A DNA stretch of 28,515 bases from Dissophora ornata (taxonomy: Eukaryota > Mortierellomycota > Mortierellomycetes > Mortierellales > Mortierellaceae). The stretch is taken from contig MU616981.1 of assembly GCA_025201705.1 (NCBI GenBank), positions 1 through 28,515 on the forward strand. Reading direction: 5' to 3'. Under the pieces are notes generated by a model that was not told the DNA's origin, did not search any database, and worked only from the letters and a program-made list of their open reading frames with translations. Of the stretch, positions 9,698 through 22,680 are shown piece by piece. The number at the start of each line of letters is the position of its first letter. The stretch's first letter is position 1. The position numbers and the translations under genes were made by a program.

Positions 9698-11861
9698 ATG
9701 TCGCCCACGACAGCAGCCATAGCAGCCGCTGCAGCCTTTCGAGGCAACACCCTCTTCGTCCACTACTCAACCACCGAAAATAACCTCGGGACGCTTTATG
9801 CACTCTCCCCTACTTCCACACCGGCCGGTAGCACCAACTCCAACGCTCTATTGATCCAGCCCCAAACCATTTTGGTCGATGGCCTCACCTCGCTCGGCCC
9901 TTCCCAGGCACGATCTACATCGGGCACTGCCAGCCTGGTCTCAACAACGACTATTAACCCAGGAGCAGGATACCGACACGATCTTATTCTAGCTTTCAAC
10001 ATGCCTACTCCTTTCCTTTTCCGCCTGACACCTGCATCTCCCAACAATGGTGGAGACCTCTCATCTAGTGCCAACAGCTCGTCCTGGACACTTGTTGATC
10101 AGAGTAAATCAATCACCGCAATGTCCGGTGTCTTGCAGCTGTCGTTGTCCTCAGGCATAACAGGCAGCGGAGCAAGTGTTGGCCAGGCCTCTTCTGAGGG
10201 ATCAGCAGTCTACGAATTGCTAAGCTCGGCAATATCGACTGCACTAGTCAAGATGGATGTGTCCGGTACGACAGGAATGCCATACGTCCCTCTCCCATCG
10301 ATGATCAGTCACCAACTGAGCACGGTCGCGCCGCCAAAAGTCATCCGCCTGACGGACAGTGGCAAGTTTGATGTGGTCGTTGTTGGAGGTTGCAATACCA
10401 CCACCGTTGCGACACCGGACGAGACTTGTTTATGGTTCTCAGGCGACATGGGCAATGCAGTGGTAAGTAACATTACATTTCTTCCTATTGCAACACCAGC
10501 TTGCATCATCGAACTAACACAACAATATATCAATTGTATCCCGCAAATTAGTCAATAACGAACATGCCATATGACCCCACCAGCTGCATTGTTGAAGGCA
10601 AGTCTTTTGAAGAAAAGGAATCTCGTTCCCTGCTCACGTGCTTACCTAACGGTTACGAAGGATCAGATTACCCAGTTGGAGCTGGGCAAACGAGAAATCG
10701 GCAAATTTCCCTCGGAATGGTGCAGCTTACGTACAGGTTAATTTCTTAAACATTGATAGCAAACGGATCGATCATCGTCGCATCGTCTACGAATATTTAT
10801 ACTTATCCATATACTGGCATCGTGCAGTCAGGGAACTGGACAGTTCGTCAGCCTTCAGGAATCGTCCCAAACCTTCCATCTCCCATCTTAGCCTGCTCCA
10901 CAGCGAACTCTACGTTATACGCAGTGACTCAGGGTAATCAACGCATGCATAGACCTCAAATCTTTTAGTGCGCTCTTTCCACGTTTTAAATCACAAAAAC
11001 GGTATCCCAAATTAACGCTTCCGTTCAACTTTATATTAAACAGGCCATGCAGGGATGCCATCGATCCATTCAATCGATTTAACGAGTTCAAATTGGGATT
11101 GGCAGACAGTACAGCTGTTACAGACCTCCGCCAATGGTACAGGCACCGTGCCACTATCTTCTTCAGGAAGCAGCGGTGCCAGCGAGGATAGCAATAACAG
11201 CACAGGCGGCAATAAGAGTCTCTCACCCGCCGTCATCGCAGTCATCATTGTGGTCGTCGTGGTAGCTCTTCTCTTGGCTCTGCTAGCCTTTCTATGGAAA
11301 CGTCGGAGAAGCAGGCAAAAGTCAACATTTAGGATGGACGATCAAGCCGAGAAAACGGCTTTTGAACCTGGCCCCACACAAGGATATTCACCTTCCTACA
11401 ATGGGTCTGTTGTGACAACGAGCTCAGGGGCGCCGGTAGTAGGAGGCGCGCTGCCCGATACCCAAGAGTGTCCCGAAGTTGAGCAATCGACAAACAGCCA
11501 CGTACCATCAGAATTAGCAGCTCAAGCACCTCCCATTCAAATCTCGAGACCATGGACACCTCAAGACTCATTTGTACAGTCTTCATCGACGCCGATTCGC
11601 GCCAATGTCGTTGCGGGTGACAAGCAGGAGCTATTCAGCGAGGAAATTGTTATTCCTTCTAAGTCTGCTGTAAGCAATCGCTTGGCCAACCAATCCAGCG
11701 CCCACTTGCAGCCAGGTACTTCTACACCCGGGACAGCCAACAATCCACGGATACAACACGTGATCTCGCCAGGATTGGCGAATGCTCAGCTGATTCTCCA
11801 ACAATCTCAAACGCCGCCAAACCAAGCGCCGCCAATAGGGCCAGATGGCCGCCACTACTGA
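9698..11861 (+). CDS. Ser/Thr-rich single-pass membrane protein, function unknown
   Basis: I do not recognise the family. Four exons give 618 residues: 9698-10462, 10552-10651, 10760-10933 and 11044-11861. Introns 1 and 3 have clear splice sites. Intron 2 (10652-10759) is the only phase-compatible solution of normal length but has an unusual GTTACG donor. Residues 1-407 look extracellular: many N-x-S/T sequons (NSSS, NTTT, NWT, NST, NGT) and short aromatic/Gly segments such as GNTLFVHYS and STNIYTYPY, which recall beta-propeller or kelch-like blades. One hydrophobic helix lies at ~408-432 (AVIAVIIVVVVVALLLALLA), followed by a KRRRSR stop-transfer. A ~185-residue Ser/Pro/Gln-rich tail ends the protein. 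The N-terminus has only a weak Ala-rich hydrophobic run (AAIAAAAAF), so a signal-peptide exon could lie upstream. It may be a cell-surface or wall-associated protein; that is inference from topology. Confidence 0.65.
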
Positions 11862-12011
11862 CCCTGAGCAATCAATAACGCTACTGCATCGGAGTAACCT
11901 CGAATAATCCATCCCGTTGACGGTCGACGGTACAACCCGATATCATATACCCACCCGCGCGAATGAGCAATGCTGTAATTTAGTAATAGTCGTACAAATC
12001 CAAATGCATGA

Positions 12012-12017
12012 TTTATT
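12012..12017 (-). terminator. AATAAA polyadenylation signal of the OPT gene
   Basis: AATAAA on the minus strand lies 25 nt beyond the TAG stop at 12044-12042. The convergent plus-strand gene ends only 180 bp away, so the two 3' UTRs may overlap. Confidence 0.4.
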
Positions 12018-12041
12018 ATGTCAATCGAATTATAAATGCGG

Positions 12042-15000
12042 CTAGTTGTACCCATCGCCCACTCCACACTTCTCAGGGTTCGTAGCATCATTCCCGAGCC
12101 AGCTCGGAAACTCAACTGCGCCTTTCAGTATCAATGAAAAGACCACAAAGATCGCCATGTTACAGATCTGTGTACCCGCATCCAAAGCAGCCGCCAGCAC
12201 AAATGTGTACCGTCTCCACCATTCGTGTCGATATCGCAAAACCAAAAACGCAAAACAAAATGCCACAATTCCTGCAGAGGCTACGAAACTTGCAGGCGCT
12301 TGGGGCACGAAACTTGCACCGACACAGATCAAGGGAGTGTTGACCAGGTGCCAGGGAAACCGACGTAAACAATACTCGAGTGTACTATCGGGGTTGCCGT
12401 GGTAGATGTGTGGGACGTGCGTGTGCACGGGCTTGGTACTAGTAGTGTTTGGTGTAGAGGGTGGAATAGTGTTGTCGTTGGCAGTGGTATCGTTGCTGTT
12501 GCTATTGTTGCTTGAATATCGGTTCTCAGATGAGGATGAGGGTCTCGCGTTTTCTGATGACGCAGATTTGTCAGTCAACCCTGCTTCTTCTTGTAGTGCT
12601 TGTTGCCTCTCTGAATGATGTTTAGATTGTTTTCGATAAAGGAAAGGCCAATGATTCTTTAGCGTTCGATCCGTCCACGATCTTCCACCCTCCAAATGCG
12701 AAGGTCTGTTGTCTGCCATGGTAGGGTCCATGTCTTCGTGTCGACGAGAACGATAGGGGTTTGGGAAGATGGCGGTAGTAGGGGTATCTCCTTCACTTGA
12801 CGCAGCGATGTAGTCGTTAGGACATGTACATTTCGGCATGAAAGGGAGGAAAGATGATTCGCCCATGCACATGGCGCCATGTGGTGGGTAGTGTCGATAC
12901 ATGACATAGAAAGGAATCGGCAACAGGATACCGAGAATGAAGCAGTAAGGTAAAAAATGGTAGATCGATCCCTCAGCGAATAAGCGCTTTGGGGAGATAG
13001 CGCCCCAAAGCAAAGACGCTGAAAAAAAGAGATCCAAATTTCTGAAGGACCACCCACTGTAGAAAGAAAATCAGACCATGGACAGAGCGAAGTTTATGTT
13101 ACTCGCGTGGCAGAACAGCAAAACGGCGTACAGAATTTAAAAAAAAATACATACCTTCGAGGATTGGCGTCGAAAAGCGCCTGCCGGTTATAAAGCAGTA
13201 CCCATTCCAATACTTGAAGGTTGACAAACGCTCCGACAAGTGTACCATAAACCACGGCGATGAAGATCTTGCGTGGAGGGACCTTCATGTAGTGGCCGAG
13301 CTTGAATCCCTGGGTCAGATTCAGGCACTGATATAGTGCCATATAGCTGTAGCACTTGAAGACCGAGTTGCCCAATTGATTGCCAGCTACATAGTTAATC
13401 ACGATTGGAGGCAACGTGTTAGGTTAAGACCTTAGTACATTATCTTCTAACTATGGCGCAGACGGAGAACACCGCTGAATAACTTGAAAGTACTCACGCA
13501 GCAAATATCCGCAAACAACTTCGCTAAGCACGTTAAGACCGATCTGTGAGCTCGACAGCGCTTGAATGATCGCCATGGGGAGGGCAAGCACTGCGGCGAG
13601 GAGTAGTGCAAGAATTAATGCGTACACGGGTAGATGAATGTCTGTGGTGTTGCACACAAGCACCGCCATAGCGAAGCAGACCACAAACATGATCCCGAAC
13701 CACCACCCTGGAATCTATTATCCAAGCAAACAAACAAAAATCACAAGGGGTTATTTTAAGCCATGATCGACGTATATTTAATTTCGCGCATCTTTTCCTG
13801 CTTTCCGACGACAAGTTTTCATAATGGACAAACCTCGGGATATGCACGCATACGTGAGGTATGAATGTCCTCTACTCCAAACATCTCCGTCGGGATTTGG
13901 TCTCGATCATCTACAAGCTGCTTTGAGTCGCGTCGTGGTGTTGCCGTACCTGAAGTTTGTGAGAATGGAATTGCGGTACAATCTTGTTGTTGCGACAGCT
14001 GTCGGTAGTGATATAACTGCTGGAAACTGCTCCGTTCTTCTGCACCAATTCCCAAGACCCCCGTCCCTCCAACGCCTGCACCTCCATCTGGAATGTCTTT
14101 TCTGAGTGGCACAAACGATGTACTGTCTCTTTTACTCGATGATCCATATCCCTGACTGTATCCAATGGCTCCATGGCCCATTACCGATGCCTCAATCCTT
14201 GCTGCTGGCTCCTTGCCTGTCGACGATGAAGCGTGTGAGTCATGGAAATACTTTGACATTGCCTCACCTAGAGTCGAACCCTTCACTCGTTGCCACTTGC
14301 GAATAGAGCGAGTCTTTGCGATCAACCAGATGTCTGATCCATAAAATAGTGAGACATGCACAAAAGTTGCAATAACTGCCATAAAACTAGTGCCGTAGGT
14401 GATTGCGAAATATGGTGTCATGATGACAGGCGAGTAGGACTCGTACATGGTGACGTTAAAGGAAAGGTCCTTGTTGACGATACGGGAGACGTCGTAGAGT
14501 TGAGAGGAGTTGTCATATAGGTTGGAGGAGACGATAGGATATGACATGGCGGACCAGTAGTTTGAGAAATAGACGATCGGCGTCACGATCCAGAGCATGA
14601 GAATCAGTCCGATGAAGAAATTGCATTGAGCCCACTGTTGTGTTTTTTTTTGAAAAAATGATTTAGGCAGATCAGGCTTCATTCTAGAGTTGGCAGGTAG
14701 TTTTGTCAAACTTCACATTGTCTCTTCTTGTCACTTACCCATGGTGTGTACAGCGGTCCAACACCGCTGATGATCGACCAATCGAGAGATATGCATCCGA
14801 TTCCAAGACCCGTATATCCACTTCCCAACTTGCGCAAGACATTGCTCGAGGGCTTGATCCAACAGAGCAGTGTCATCGAGGCCAAGACAGGCATGAACAT
14901 CCTTGGCAGCCATTGGTAGATGAAGACTGCAAAGAATGCGTACCAAAAGAGCTGCATCCGTGTAAACCATCTGGTCAAGACCTTGTGCTCATGCAACGTA

Positions 15001-18000
15001 TTGTACAATGACACGTTAACAAGAGTTGCAGGCCAGATCATGACCGATGGTTTGATCACGTAATCGAACAAAAACCAAGCCTAAAATGCGGAAATGGAGC
15101 AATAAAGGTTAGGCTAGAGACTACATGATCGCATTGCGACAGAGAAGACTCGTAGCAAAGCGATCTTCCATTACCATGCTGAATCCGATGCATTGCGAGC
15201 TGACAACAAGACCTATTCCCGTCAAATTTCCGAGCGGCGAGTTGAACACCAGGGACTGAATCGCCAATACATTGGTGGCATATGCCTACGAAGAAGAGAT
15301 ATTGGAATTTTTAGTTGGAATCGTCAAGCCGGCGCAGATTGCTCGGTGCGAGAACTTTTAAAATGCTGCTCTTACGGGTGAACATCCAGCTGCGGCAGCA
15401 ATACCAATTAACATATGTTCCTTCATGTTGAATTTCCCCGGATTCAGTGTAAACTTCCAAGATATCCGTCTACTCTTTGGTTGTCCAGCACCAGTGCCAG
15501 TCACACTGCTCAATCCATTCTTCGCATTAGCAACATTTGACCTTGAAAGACCACTTCTGTCCGTACTCCGAATAGGTCCTCCTGTCAACTGACTTCCAAT
15601 TCTGCGCCCATTCCCACTGAGCGTACTATCATCTGAATTGATGCCAACTTCATACTCAGACACATTCTCCTGCGATGACGACCACCCGCACCATTTCCGA
15701 AAGGCCCGTCCTAGATCAGGGACCCGAATCTCAAATTCGCGGACTGGCAACACCTTCGCCATGGCTTTGCCGCAAAAATATGAAGCCAGTTGAACGAAAT
15801 AAATCGAGAAATAGGCAGAGTTACTACGGAAGAAGTTATACTCTGAGATGGCGGCACCCATGACGATAAAGATAGTGGAGAGAACCCACATCCGGAAGGT
15901 GAAACACGGTAGGGAAGGGTCGTCGACTGTGCCAACCGTCGCGCGTACGACTTGGATGGGAGAGTTTTCGAGAATCATGCCTGCACCTGAGAGAACTCCA
16001 CCCATTCCTCCTCCTGCTGCAACTCCAGTTCTAGTGGCGATGGTATCGCAGTTGGAATGTAGTGCTTGTGATTGAGAGCGTAGGCTCGCGACGTTGCTGA
16101 GATTGGAAGCGGCGAGACTGTGCTGACGATGTCGCTCTGAGATCTGTTGAGAGACCGTGTCCACACTGCAGATAGAATGAGCAGAACGCCCTGTATTCAA
16201 GTTACCGGGGTGCCTGCTGTGCCCTCCTGCCGCTATACCGACATTTCCCATTCCTACTGCCCCTCGACTGTCCTGACTGACGGTCGACGTTCGACCCTTG
16301 AAGCTGTACACGTCTTCGGGCTTCCTAGGAAACTCCATCGAGAGAAGCATAGTTGGAGAAGTTGCCTTTGTCATGTCGTTGAGAGGAATATCCTCAAAGT
16401 CCGTTGCCAGGACATCCAATGCTGAAACACCCTTGCTAGTACTGGTACTCTCATTGTTGAATGGATCAAAGCCTATCGCATCAAATCCAATCGCACCGCT
16501 GCTGCTACTGTTATTGCTACTGAACCCAAATCTAGGAAGCTTCAAGTCCATACCCATACCCATTCCAACCTGACCCAACTCCAGATACGAAGCATCGGTT
16601 TTGCCATTAAGGCTACCGCCTGTGTTAAAGATATTGTAACCATAGCTCTTCCTTGGTGTCAACGTAGTTGCTGTCACCTTTGAATTAAAATCCGAACCAA
16701 CGCAGCTACTCGATTTGGTGCTGGAGCCCACGCGACGATGGGGGCGAGAGACGGATCGAAGTAGTCCCGATCGCGTACTGGCAACAATCGATTTCTTGAG
16801 ACCTTTCAACGCGCTACTATTGCCACTCGGATCAGTGTTCTGGAGGTTTTCGAGGCTGTTCTTGCAGGAGGTACCAATTGAACAAGGGCGATGCGTCGTG
16901 TCGGACTGTTGTGTGCCATTCTTGTTGCTCTCATCCTCTGTTTCATTGACCGTTGCAATTGCCAGCGACGTCGACGAGGATGAGAACGACTTTTCATCCG
17001 AATGCTGCAGCGATTGTTGTAGCGCTTGCGATTTCTTTTGTTTAGCCGCCGCTTCTGCAGCAGCTGCAGCAGCCTCCACGATTGCTGCGCGAGCTTCTGC
17101 TGCGATTGATGCGGCTGCCGCAGCCGTTGTGAGCGCTTTCTGCTCCTTGAACACCCTTGCTGCTCGTTGGAAATCCTCGATCTGACGCTCATTATTGTAT
17201 TGCGCAAACTCCTCTCGTACAAATTGGCTAGAGTAGTTGTACTCCATATCGCGCGATTTACGAGAGGATTTCTTGTTTTTGTCCTTGTAACGTTTGCTCC
17301 CAGTGACACCTCGGAGACTGTTGAGCTTGCTTTGCATCTTTTGAACTCTGCTACTACCACTAACGCTGCCAGGACCGTTCCCCATGACAATAGGATCGCC
17401 CTCGCTGTATATGGACCCGCCTCCCACACCGTGGTGGTTATAGCAACAGTAGCAACATCCTGATCCAGCACCTTCTTCATTGTTCCCGCCGACGCCTCCT
17501 GCCTCGGACAGATTTTCTCGCCCCGCATTGTTCTCCTGAAGACATTGGCACCCAGCAATACTACCACCGCCATTACCGGCCAACAAATCTTCCTTGCTAG
17601 CGCTAAACAGCGACTTTTGTGATACGGATAATTTCCTGAATGTGTTGACTGCCAGTTTCGAAGAGAGATTCTTAAAGGGTCCTGGAGAAGGCGAGGATGA
17701 CTGCGGCACCATGTTTGAGTTGATAGAACCAGCTATTGATGTACTCGACCCTGAGATTTCCATGTCTGTACCTCCTATCGAGGCAACTACTCCAGGCACA
17801 CCTGGTGTTGCAGAGGTTGGTGTCGAAGTTCCCCACGTCGTGGCTCCCGCCCCGCCCATCGAGGGATGTCGACCATGACATGGATGGTCATAATGATCAT
17901 GGTGACCATGATGGCGATGATTTTGGCTATTCTGTGGACAGTTCTTGCAGTGGTTCACTATGTGGTTCACATAATTTCCCCCGACAGCAGACGCGGATAT

Positions 18001-20190
18001 TGATGGTGTTGGTCGTAAGTAGGGGTAATTCAGACTTTGGCTCAGGGCCGCTTCTGATCCTGCAGAACTTGGTCCGTATGATTGATTCCTATTACGATTA
18101 CTTCCATGCTGGTGTTGGTGGTGGTGATGGTGGGAAATGTCCTGTGATGATGGTTGCTCAAACTCGGATGGGTCGCCAGAACTGGGCGTGTATCCAGAAT
18201 GCAACGTTGTGGCACTTCCTGCTAGATGCGCTTGTGCTAATCCAAGTCCGTGTCCATGAGTATGTACTTCGCGACTTGAAAAGTAATCGCTGCTAGCACC
18301 ACTGGCATTACAATGATTGTAAAAGGGGTGGTTGGGGTGATCCTGGTGTGCAGAGTTCTCTAACCAGGATTGCCGTCTGCTCGAAGTTTCCCCGCTCTCA
18401 TTTCCACTCCCTGCTCTTGCTCCTGCTCCACTAGCACCTGTCTCCAATGACGCTGCTGTAACCAGTGCATTCTGTGAAGAACCGCGGTGTAACAAGAAAC
18501 TATGATGCCGATACTGCTGTATCGCACTATCAGGCCCTGGTGTCTGATTCCCAGACATCGGTGTCGTTGGTATAGGACTCTGCATTACATTCGCCCCCGT
18601 CACCATTGTACCACCAGCACTACTGCCAGCAGCTATAGCATTTCCAGGATTCGCCGTTGTAGTTGCAGAATGCGAATTATGATTAATATTACAAAAACAA
18701 GAACAAGTCGAACACAAACCCTACATCGATGCTGCAATAGACCCACCAGCTGATATAGACATCAACCCAAGACCAAACGCCGATGAAGAAGTTGGGCTCA
18801 TCATCATCATCCGTGATCTTGGAGGGATACTGAGGGACGGCGTACTTGAAGGCATTATTAACGAAAACTGAAGGTCGTCCTGTTGTTGGAGCTGCATTTG
18901 CATCATCCGCCACTCACTCATGGAACCAGGTGTTCGGGGTGTTGTTAGACTTGCTGTGGTAGGTGTTGGAGTTGTGAAATACGACCCAGGAGTTCCTGAT
19001 CCCCCCACATTTGCCAGTGGGTGGTTATTATTGCCCCCGTTGCAGTTGCAATAGGTACTGGTGGTGTGATGCGAGGAAGAAGGTAGGGCGGAAGTGTGAG
19101 GGGTACGGGGGGTTTGAGACGCAGAGCAATTATCGTGTTGATGCGCCGCACGGTGAGCATGAGCCTGGGCCTGTGTCTGATGCCCCTGACCCTGAGCCGT
19201 TGAGGAGTGGAGAGCAGAACATGAATTCGTGACGATGGCATGCGGGATATCAGCTCGTTGATGTCGCTGTTTTCTCGTTTCAGGTTCAACAACAGCAGCA
19301 GCAGCAATAGGGGTTGTCGCACAAAAAACGGATCCTTTGTCAATTAGGGACGTTGCCGCTATTTCTGTGCTTGTATTTGTGCAATTGAATTCACCGTTGC
19401 TGCTGCTGCTGTTGTTGTTGTTGTTGTCGTTGCTGCTACTGAAAACTACGCCGCCACCGCCGCCAAAAGCTGCAGTCGAAGTCGAAGCAAACGTGTGCCC
19501 GCTTCCAGGTGTTGCAGGGAAATATGATGTCTGACCTGAATGTGAGCCGGGTGTGGCAGGAGTCCCCCCAGGTGTCCTGAGTGGAGCCAATGACTGGTCC
19601 CGTCGAATGTAACTGTTGTTGGGTTGTTGTATCGTATTCAGGAACAAGGACCCTGGACTTGTCGTGCCTTGTTGTCGTTGCTGCCTTTGTGGTTGGTGCT
19701 GCTGTTGCTTTTGGCGATGATGGTCTTTAACAGTCAGATCTCCCGTTGCTACCATTGAGTCCGTGCCGTTGCCGCTTTCAATGACTGTCACTTCAGGTAC
19801 ACTTGAATTGACTGTTGTAGTGGTGGTAAAAGCACCGCTTGGTGATTCTTGTTTACTGCTTGTCGTCGTCGTGTCACCACCACCACCACCAATATCCTCA
19901 TCAGGGTAATAACATTGGTGATCAGAGATTTTATGTAACACCAACGTTGTGGATGTATACTGCCGTTCCTGTTGCAGTTGCTCTTCTGCATCAGTCACAG
20001 CCGCCGTTGGTATTGTCAACCCAGTGCTCATAACCTCAGAGCCAAAGATATCCATTCCAAACTCCTTTTTCCGTCGAGGCATGGAGATGAGAGTTTGTTG
20101 TTGTCGAGGTTTAGGTGGTTTAGGCGCCTTGGCGGGTTTTGTCGGCTTTGAAGCCTTTTCGGTGTTATTTGATGTTGGCCAGAGAGGCAT
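12042..20190 (-). CDS. Giant OPT-family oligopeptide transporter with long N-terminal extension
   Basis: A plasma-membrane proton-coupled oligopeptide (or glutathione/siderophore) importer by family. Eight exons sum to 7431 nt, or 2477 codons with no frame break: 20190-18725, 18622-15376, 15285-15175, 15080-14739, 14634-13834, 13714-13498, 13386-13155 and 13056-12042. The OPT core starts near residue 1380 (TVDDPSLPCFTFRMW) and continues through KFNMKEHMLIGIAAAAG, AYATNVLAIQSLVFNSPLGN, MIWPATLVNVSLYNTLH, RMRAYPEIPGWWFGIMF, YLLPGNQLGNSVFKCYS and PHGAMCMGESSFLP. It ends in GVGDGYN. Conserved motifs span the exon joins. The preceding ~1,380 residues are Ser/Thr/Gln/Asn/His/Gly-rich, with an Ala-rich helix at ~967-1020. 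Just before the core, DFEDIPLND and FPRKPEDVYSF look less random. Usual OPT proteins are roughly 700-900 residues. The join of exons 1 and 2 (intron 18724-18623) is the weakest; exon 1 could be a separate gene. Confidence 0.8.
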
Positions 20191-20857
20191 CTTTGTGGGA
20201 AATAAACGTGTGGTATAAAAAGGAGATGGCGATAGTACGAACGCTAAAAAGTGTGGGAATGATGAAGAGAGAGAGAAAAGGGTTGTAACCGCTGAGAGTG
20301 CGAGGGGGGGGGAATACTTGTGCAGATGAAGAGAAGGGATAAAGTGATCGAGGAGGTGGTGGTTCAAGGCGCAGCTTTGATGATCAACTAGGGCCAAAAA
20401 AGAAGAAAGATCTGTAAACGATATGAGTTGTGAGTACGTTGAAAGGAGAAGTACTGAAGCTGAAGCCGTTATTCTGCTTTTGGCTTCGAACATCCACACG
20501 CATTGCCGAATGATTACTTTACAACATACAAACTAGCAAGCAAAACTCAGGAACGTTTACTCACAGAATTCCGTACAACGATTTAATCTGAGGGCTGTAG
20601 GAAGAAATACAAAAAATACAAATAATAAGAGGAAATACAAAAAAAGGAGGGAATGATGTGGAAATAGAACGAGGCTATATATTAATTGAAAGCGTGCAAC
20701 TCAGGAGTAAGGCACACCAGGTCATGCGAGTCAGAGAGGAGACTGCAACAAAAAGAGCAAAAGGGTAATAGACTAGTTTGAGGGTAAATGAAAGGGAACT
20801 AACCCGCTCCTGCTCATTGCAGAAGCTGCGCGGCCAGAGACCTTATCGTCGCTGAAT

Positions 20858-20877
20858 CCCCCCCCCCTCCCCTCCCC
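20858..20877 (-). promoter_or_regulatory. G-quadruplex-capable tract upstream of the OPT gene
   Basis: The minus strand reads GGGG-A-GGGG-A followed by a run of ten G. This supplies four runs of at least four G with one-base loops, about 670 bp upstream of the OPT start codon. Structure formation is predicted from pattern only. Confidence 0.4.
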
Positions 20878-22680
20878 GAGAAAGTGCAGGGTGATCGAAG
20901 GTGGCTTTGGCTTTTAACGTTCAAACACAATGCCAGTTCAGACTACGGCGAAAAGCTGTGCTTTTTGGTCTCCCAAAAATAGCAGCAAATCAATTGCCTT
21001 AATTGCTGGGCCTTTTCTTCAGATCAAGGAACCCGATACGAACTGGTCCAAGTTGTCATCGACAGTTCTCACTTCCAAGTGTCAACAATTGCGTGTGAAT
21101 AGCAGAGGGAAGACAGTAAAATAAAATGAAAATAAAGAAGGAGGGGAAGACGGAAGGAGAGAAAGACACCGAACTTTTTTTTTTTTTTTTTGCAAAAATG
21201 TATGAGCTGGTAATGGCTCATCTCTCAAATGGTTTTTTGTTCGCTTTCTTCGATCGGGTTTCTCGAGGAAATGAAATAATATAGAACAGCTAGAAGAACT
21301 ATGTCTTTGTAGGAGTCGAGACAGCTTGGCTGTTTAGCTTTGCACCCCGTTGGTTGTACATCAGGTGCGTCTGGTATTGGCTCCAAAGACAATAATTTGT
21401 ACTTCTCTCTCCCAAGGGTCATAACGGACAGTCACTCAACGGAAGAGACGGAGATTAAGGAGTCTCTTTTCAATGGAGGAACCCCGCATCAGGGAGCGCA
21501 AAATAATAAAGGGGAGTGGGCCGACCTTTGCATGAATGCAAAGACATGTCATAGGACAAAGAAACGAGAGCGAAGAGCAACCCCTGGAGTAATCCTTTCG
21601 CAGGTCCCAAGGCTATTGCTATCGACGGACGTCTTGCAGGATAAAACATAAACGCTCAAAAAAAATAGATAATATGGTGGACCCTCAGCATGACCAATGC
21701 TCATTGCCGCCACGTCATGCATTCGTCTCTCAAATTTGCGGAGGTAAAGGGGCTGCTTAAAATCGCGCATTTTTTGACATTCCAACGCATCTCGCGTCCT
21801 AGAAATCGGGACACGCGTAACTTAATAATATTATTTAATGCACACCTGGCGCATCACATCGCAAACTTCTCTCCGTCTTTTTCAATGGTGTTCATAGACT
21901 CTATACACAATGTGGCAAACTCAAATGTTGCGTATTGCCAGTACATAAACGTGTGATTCGAAGACAAATAATTGTTATACAAGCATTTGCATGGGGGAAT
22001 CAAGATGACTCCCTATACAGAAACTTGTCCTGTACAGGCACCGGAGTTGGACGGAGACGCAATCACGTAGCGCGGTTTCCCCCCAGGCGCGCATCCTGAA
22101 CTTTCTTTTGCAAAAAAAAATGGTTGACATTTTGCAGGAAGATATTTGCATGATGAGATCATAGCGTAATTCCCAGGAACGCATGTCAAGCGTGCTTCTC
22201 AGGCGTGGCTTCCTGGTTGGACATCATGATGCCATGCAACACTATATATCTGTCAGTCATAAACAATTCCCTTGAATGAACAAGGTTGTCCCAGCGTCTG
22301 TCTCTCGACTCTGAACACATGCTGTGAATACATACACGTCGTTACGTCGTGGTCTATGTGCAACCTTGTGATTTATATTGCTTCCAAGGTGCTGTGGATC
22401 TGTGTTCCCACAGAGATACCTGAGGTGGAGAAACGTGTGATATGCCAATCCAAGCCGCAAAGCTATACAGTAATTGCAATTCAGGAAAGCCGGTCGATAG
22501 CAACACAATAAGTACAATGCCTTATTTTGTATCTGGACCCTTACTTTGGATGTCGATTTCAATAGCAGCCAATAGATGCGATCTACTGATGACAAATGGA
22601 TATTTCATCAGGAGGAAGGACAAAAAAAACTAAAAAAAAAAAAAAATGCCAAAGGGCGCTATGGCTCGCCATTGTGGTTG

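Noticed and set aside
10731..10759. 29-nt GTACAG...GATAG mini-intron in the membrane-protein gene
   Set aside because: It is far shorter than every other intron here and would leave the downstream exon out of phase.
16715..17185. 156-codon plus-strand open frame inside the OPT gene
   Set aside because: It is antisense to the Ala/Ser-rich extension; its Cys/Ala/Ser composition follows from the codons on the coding strand.
20191..20499. In-frame extension of the OPT protein upstream of ATG 20190
   Set aside because: The added segment is CT-rich leader-like sequence of Leu/Ser/His/Phe; the ATG at 20190 fits the change to normal coding composition better.
21340..21651. 103-codon open frame in the OPT/cyclin spacer
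   Set aside because: It has no recognisable domain, no flanking splice signals or polyadenylation context, and overlaps open frames on the other strand.
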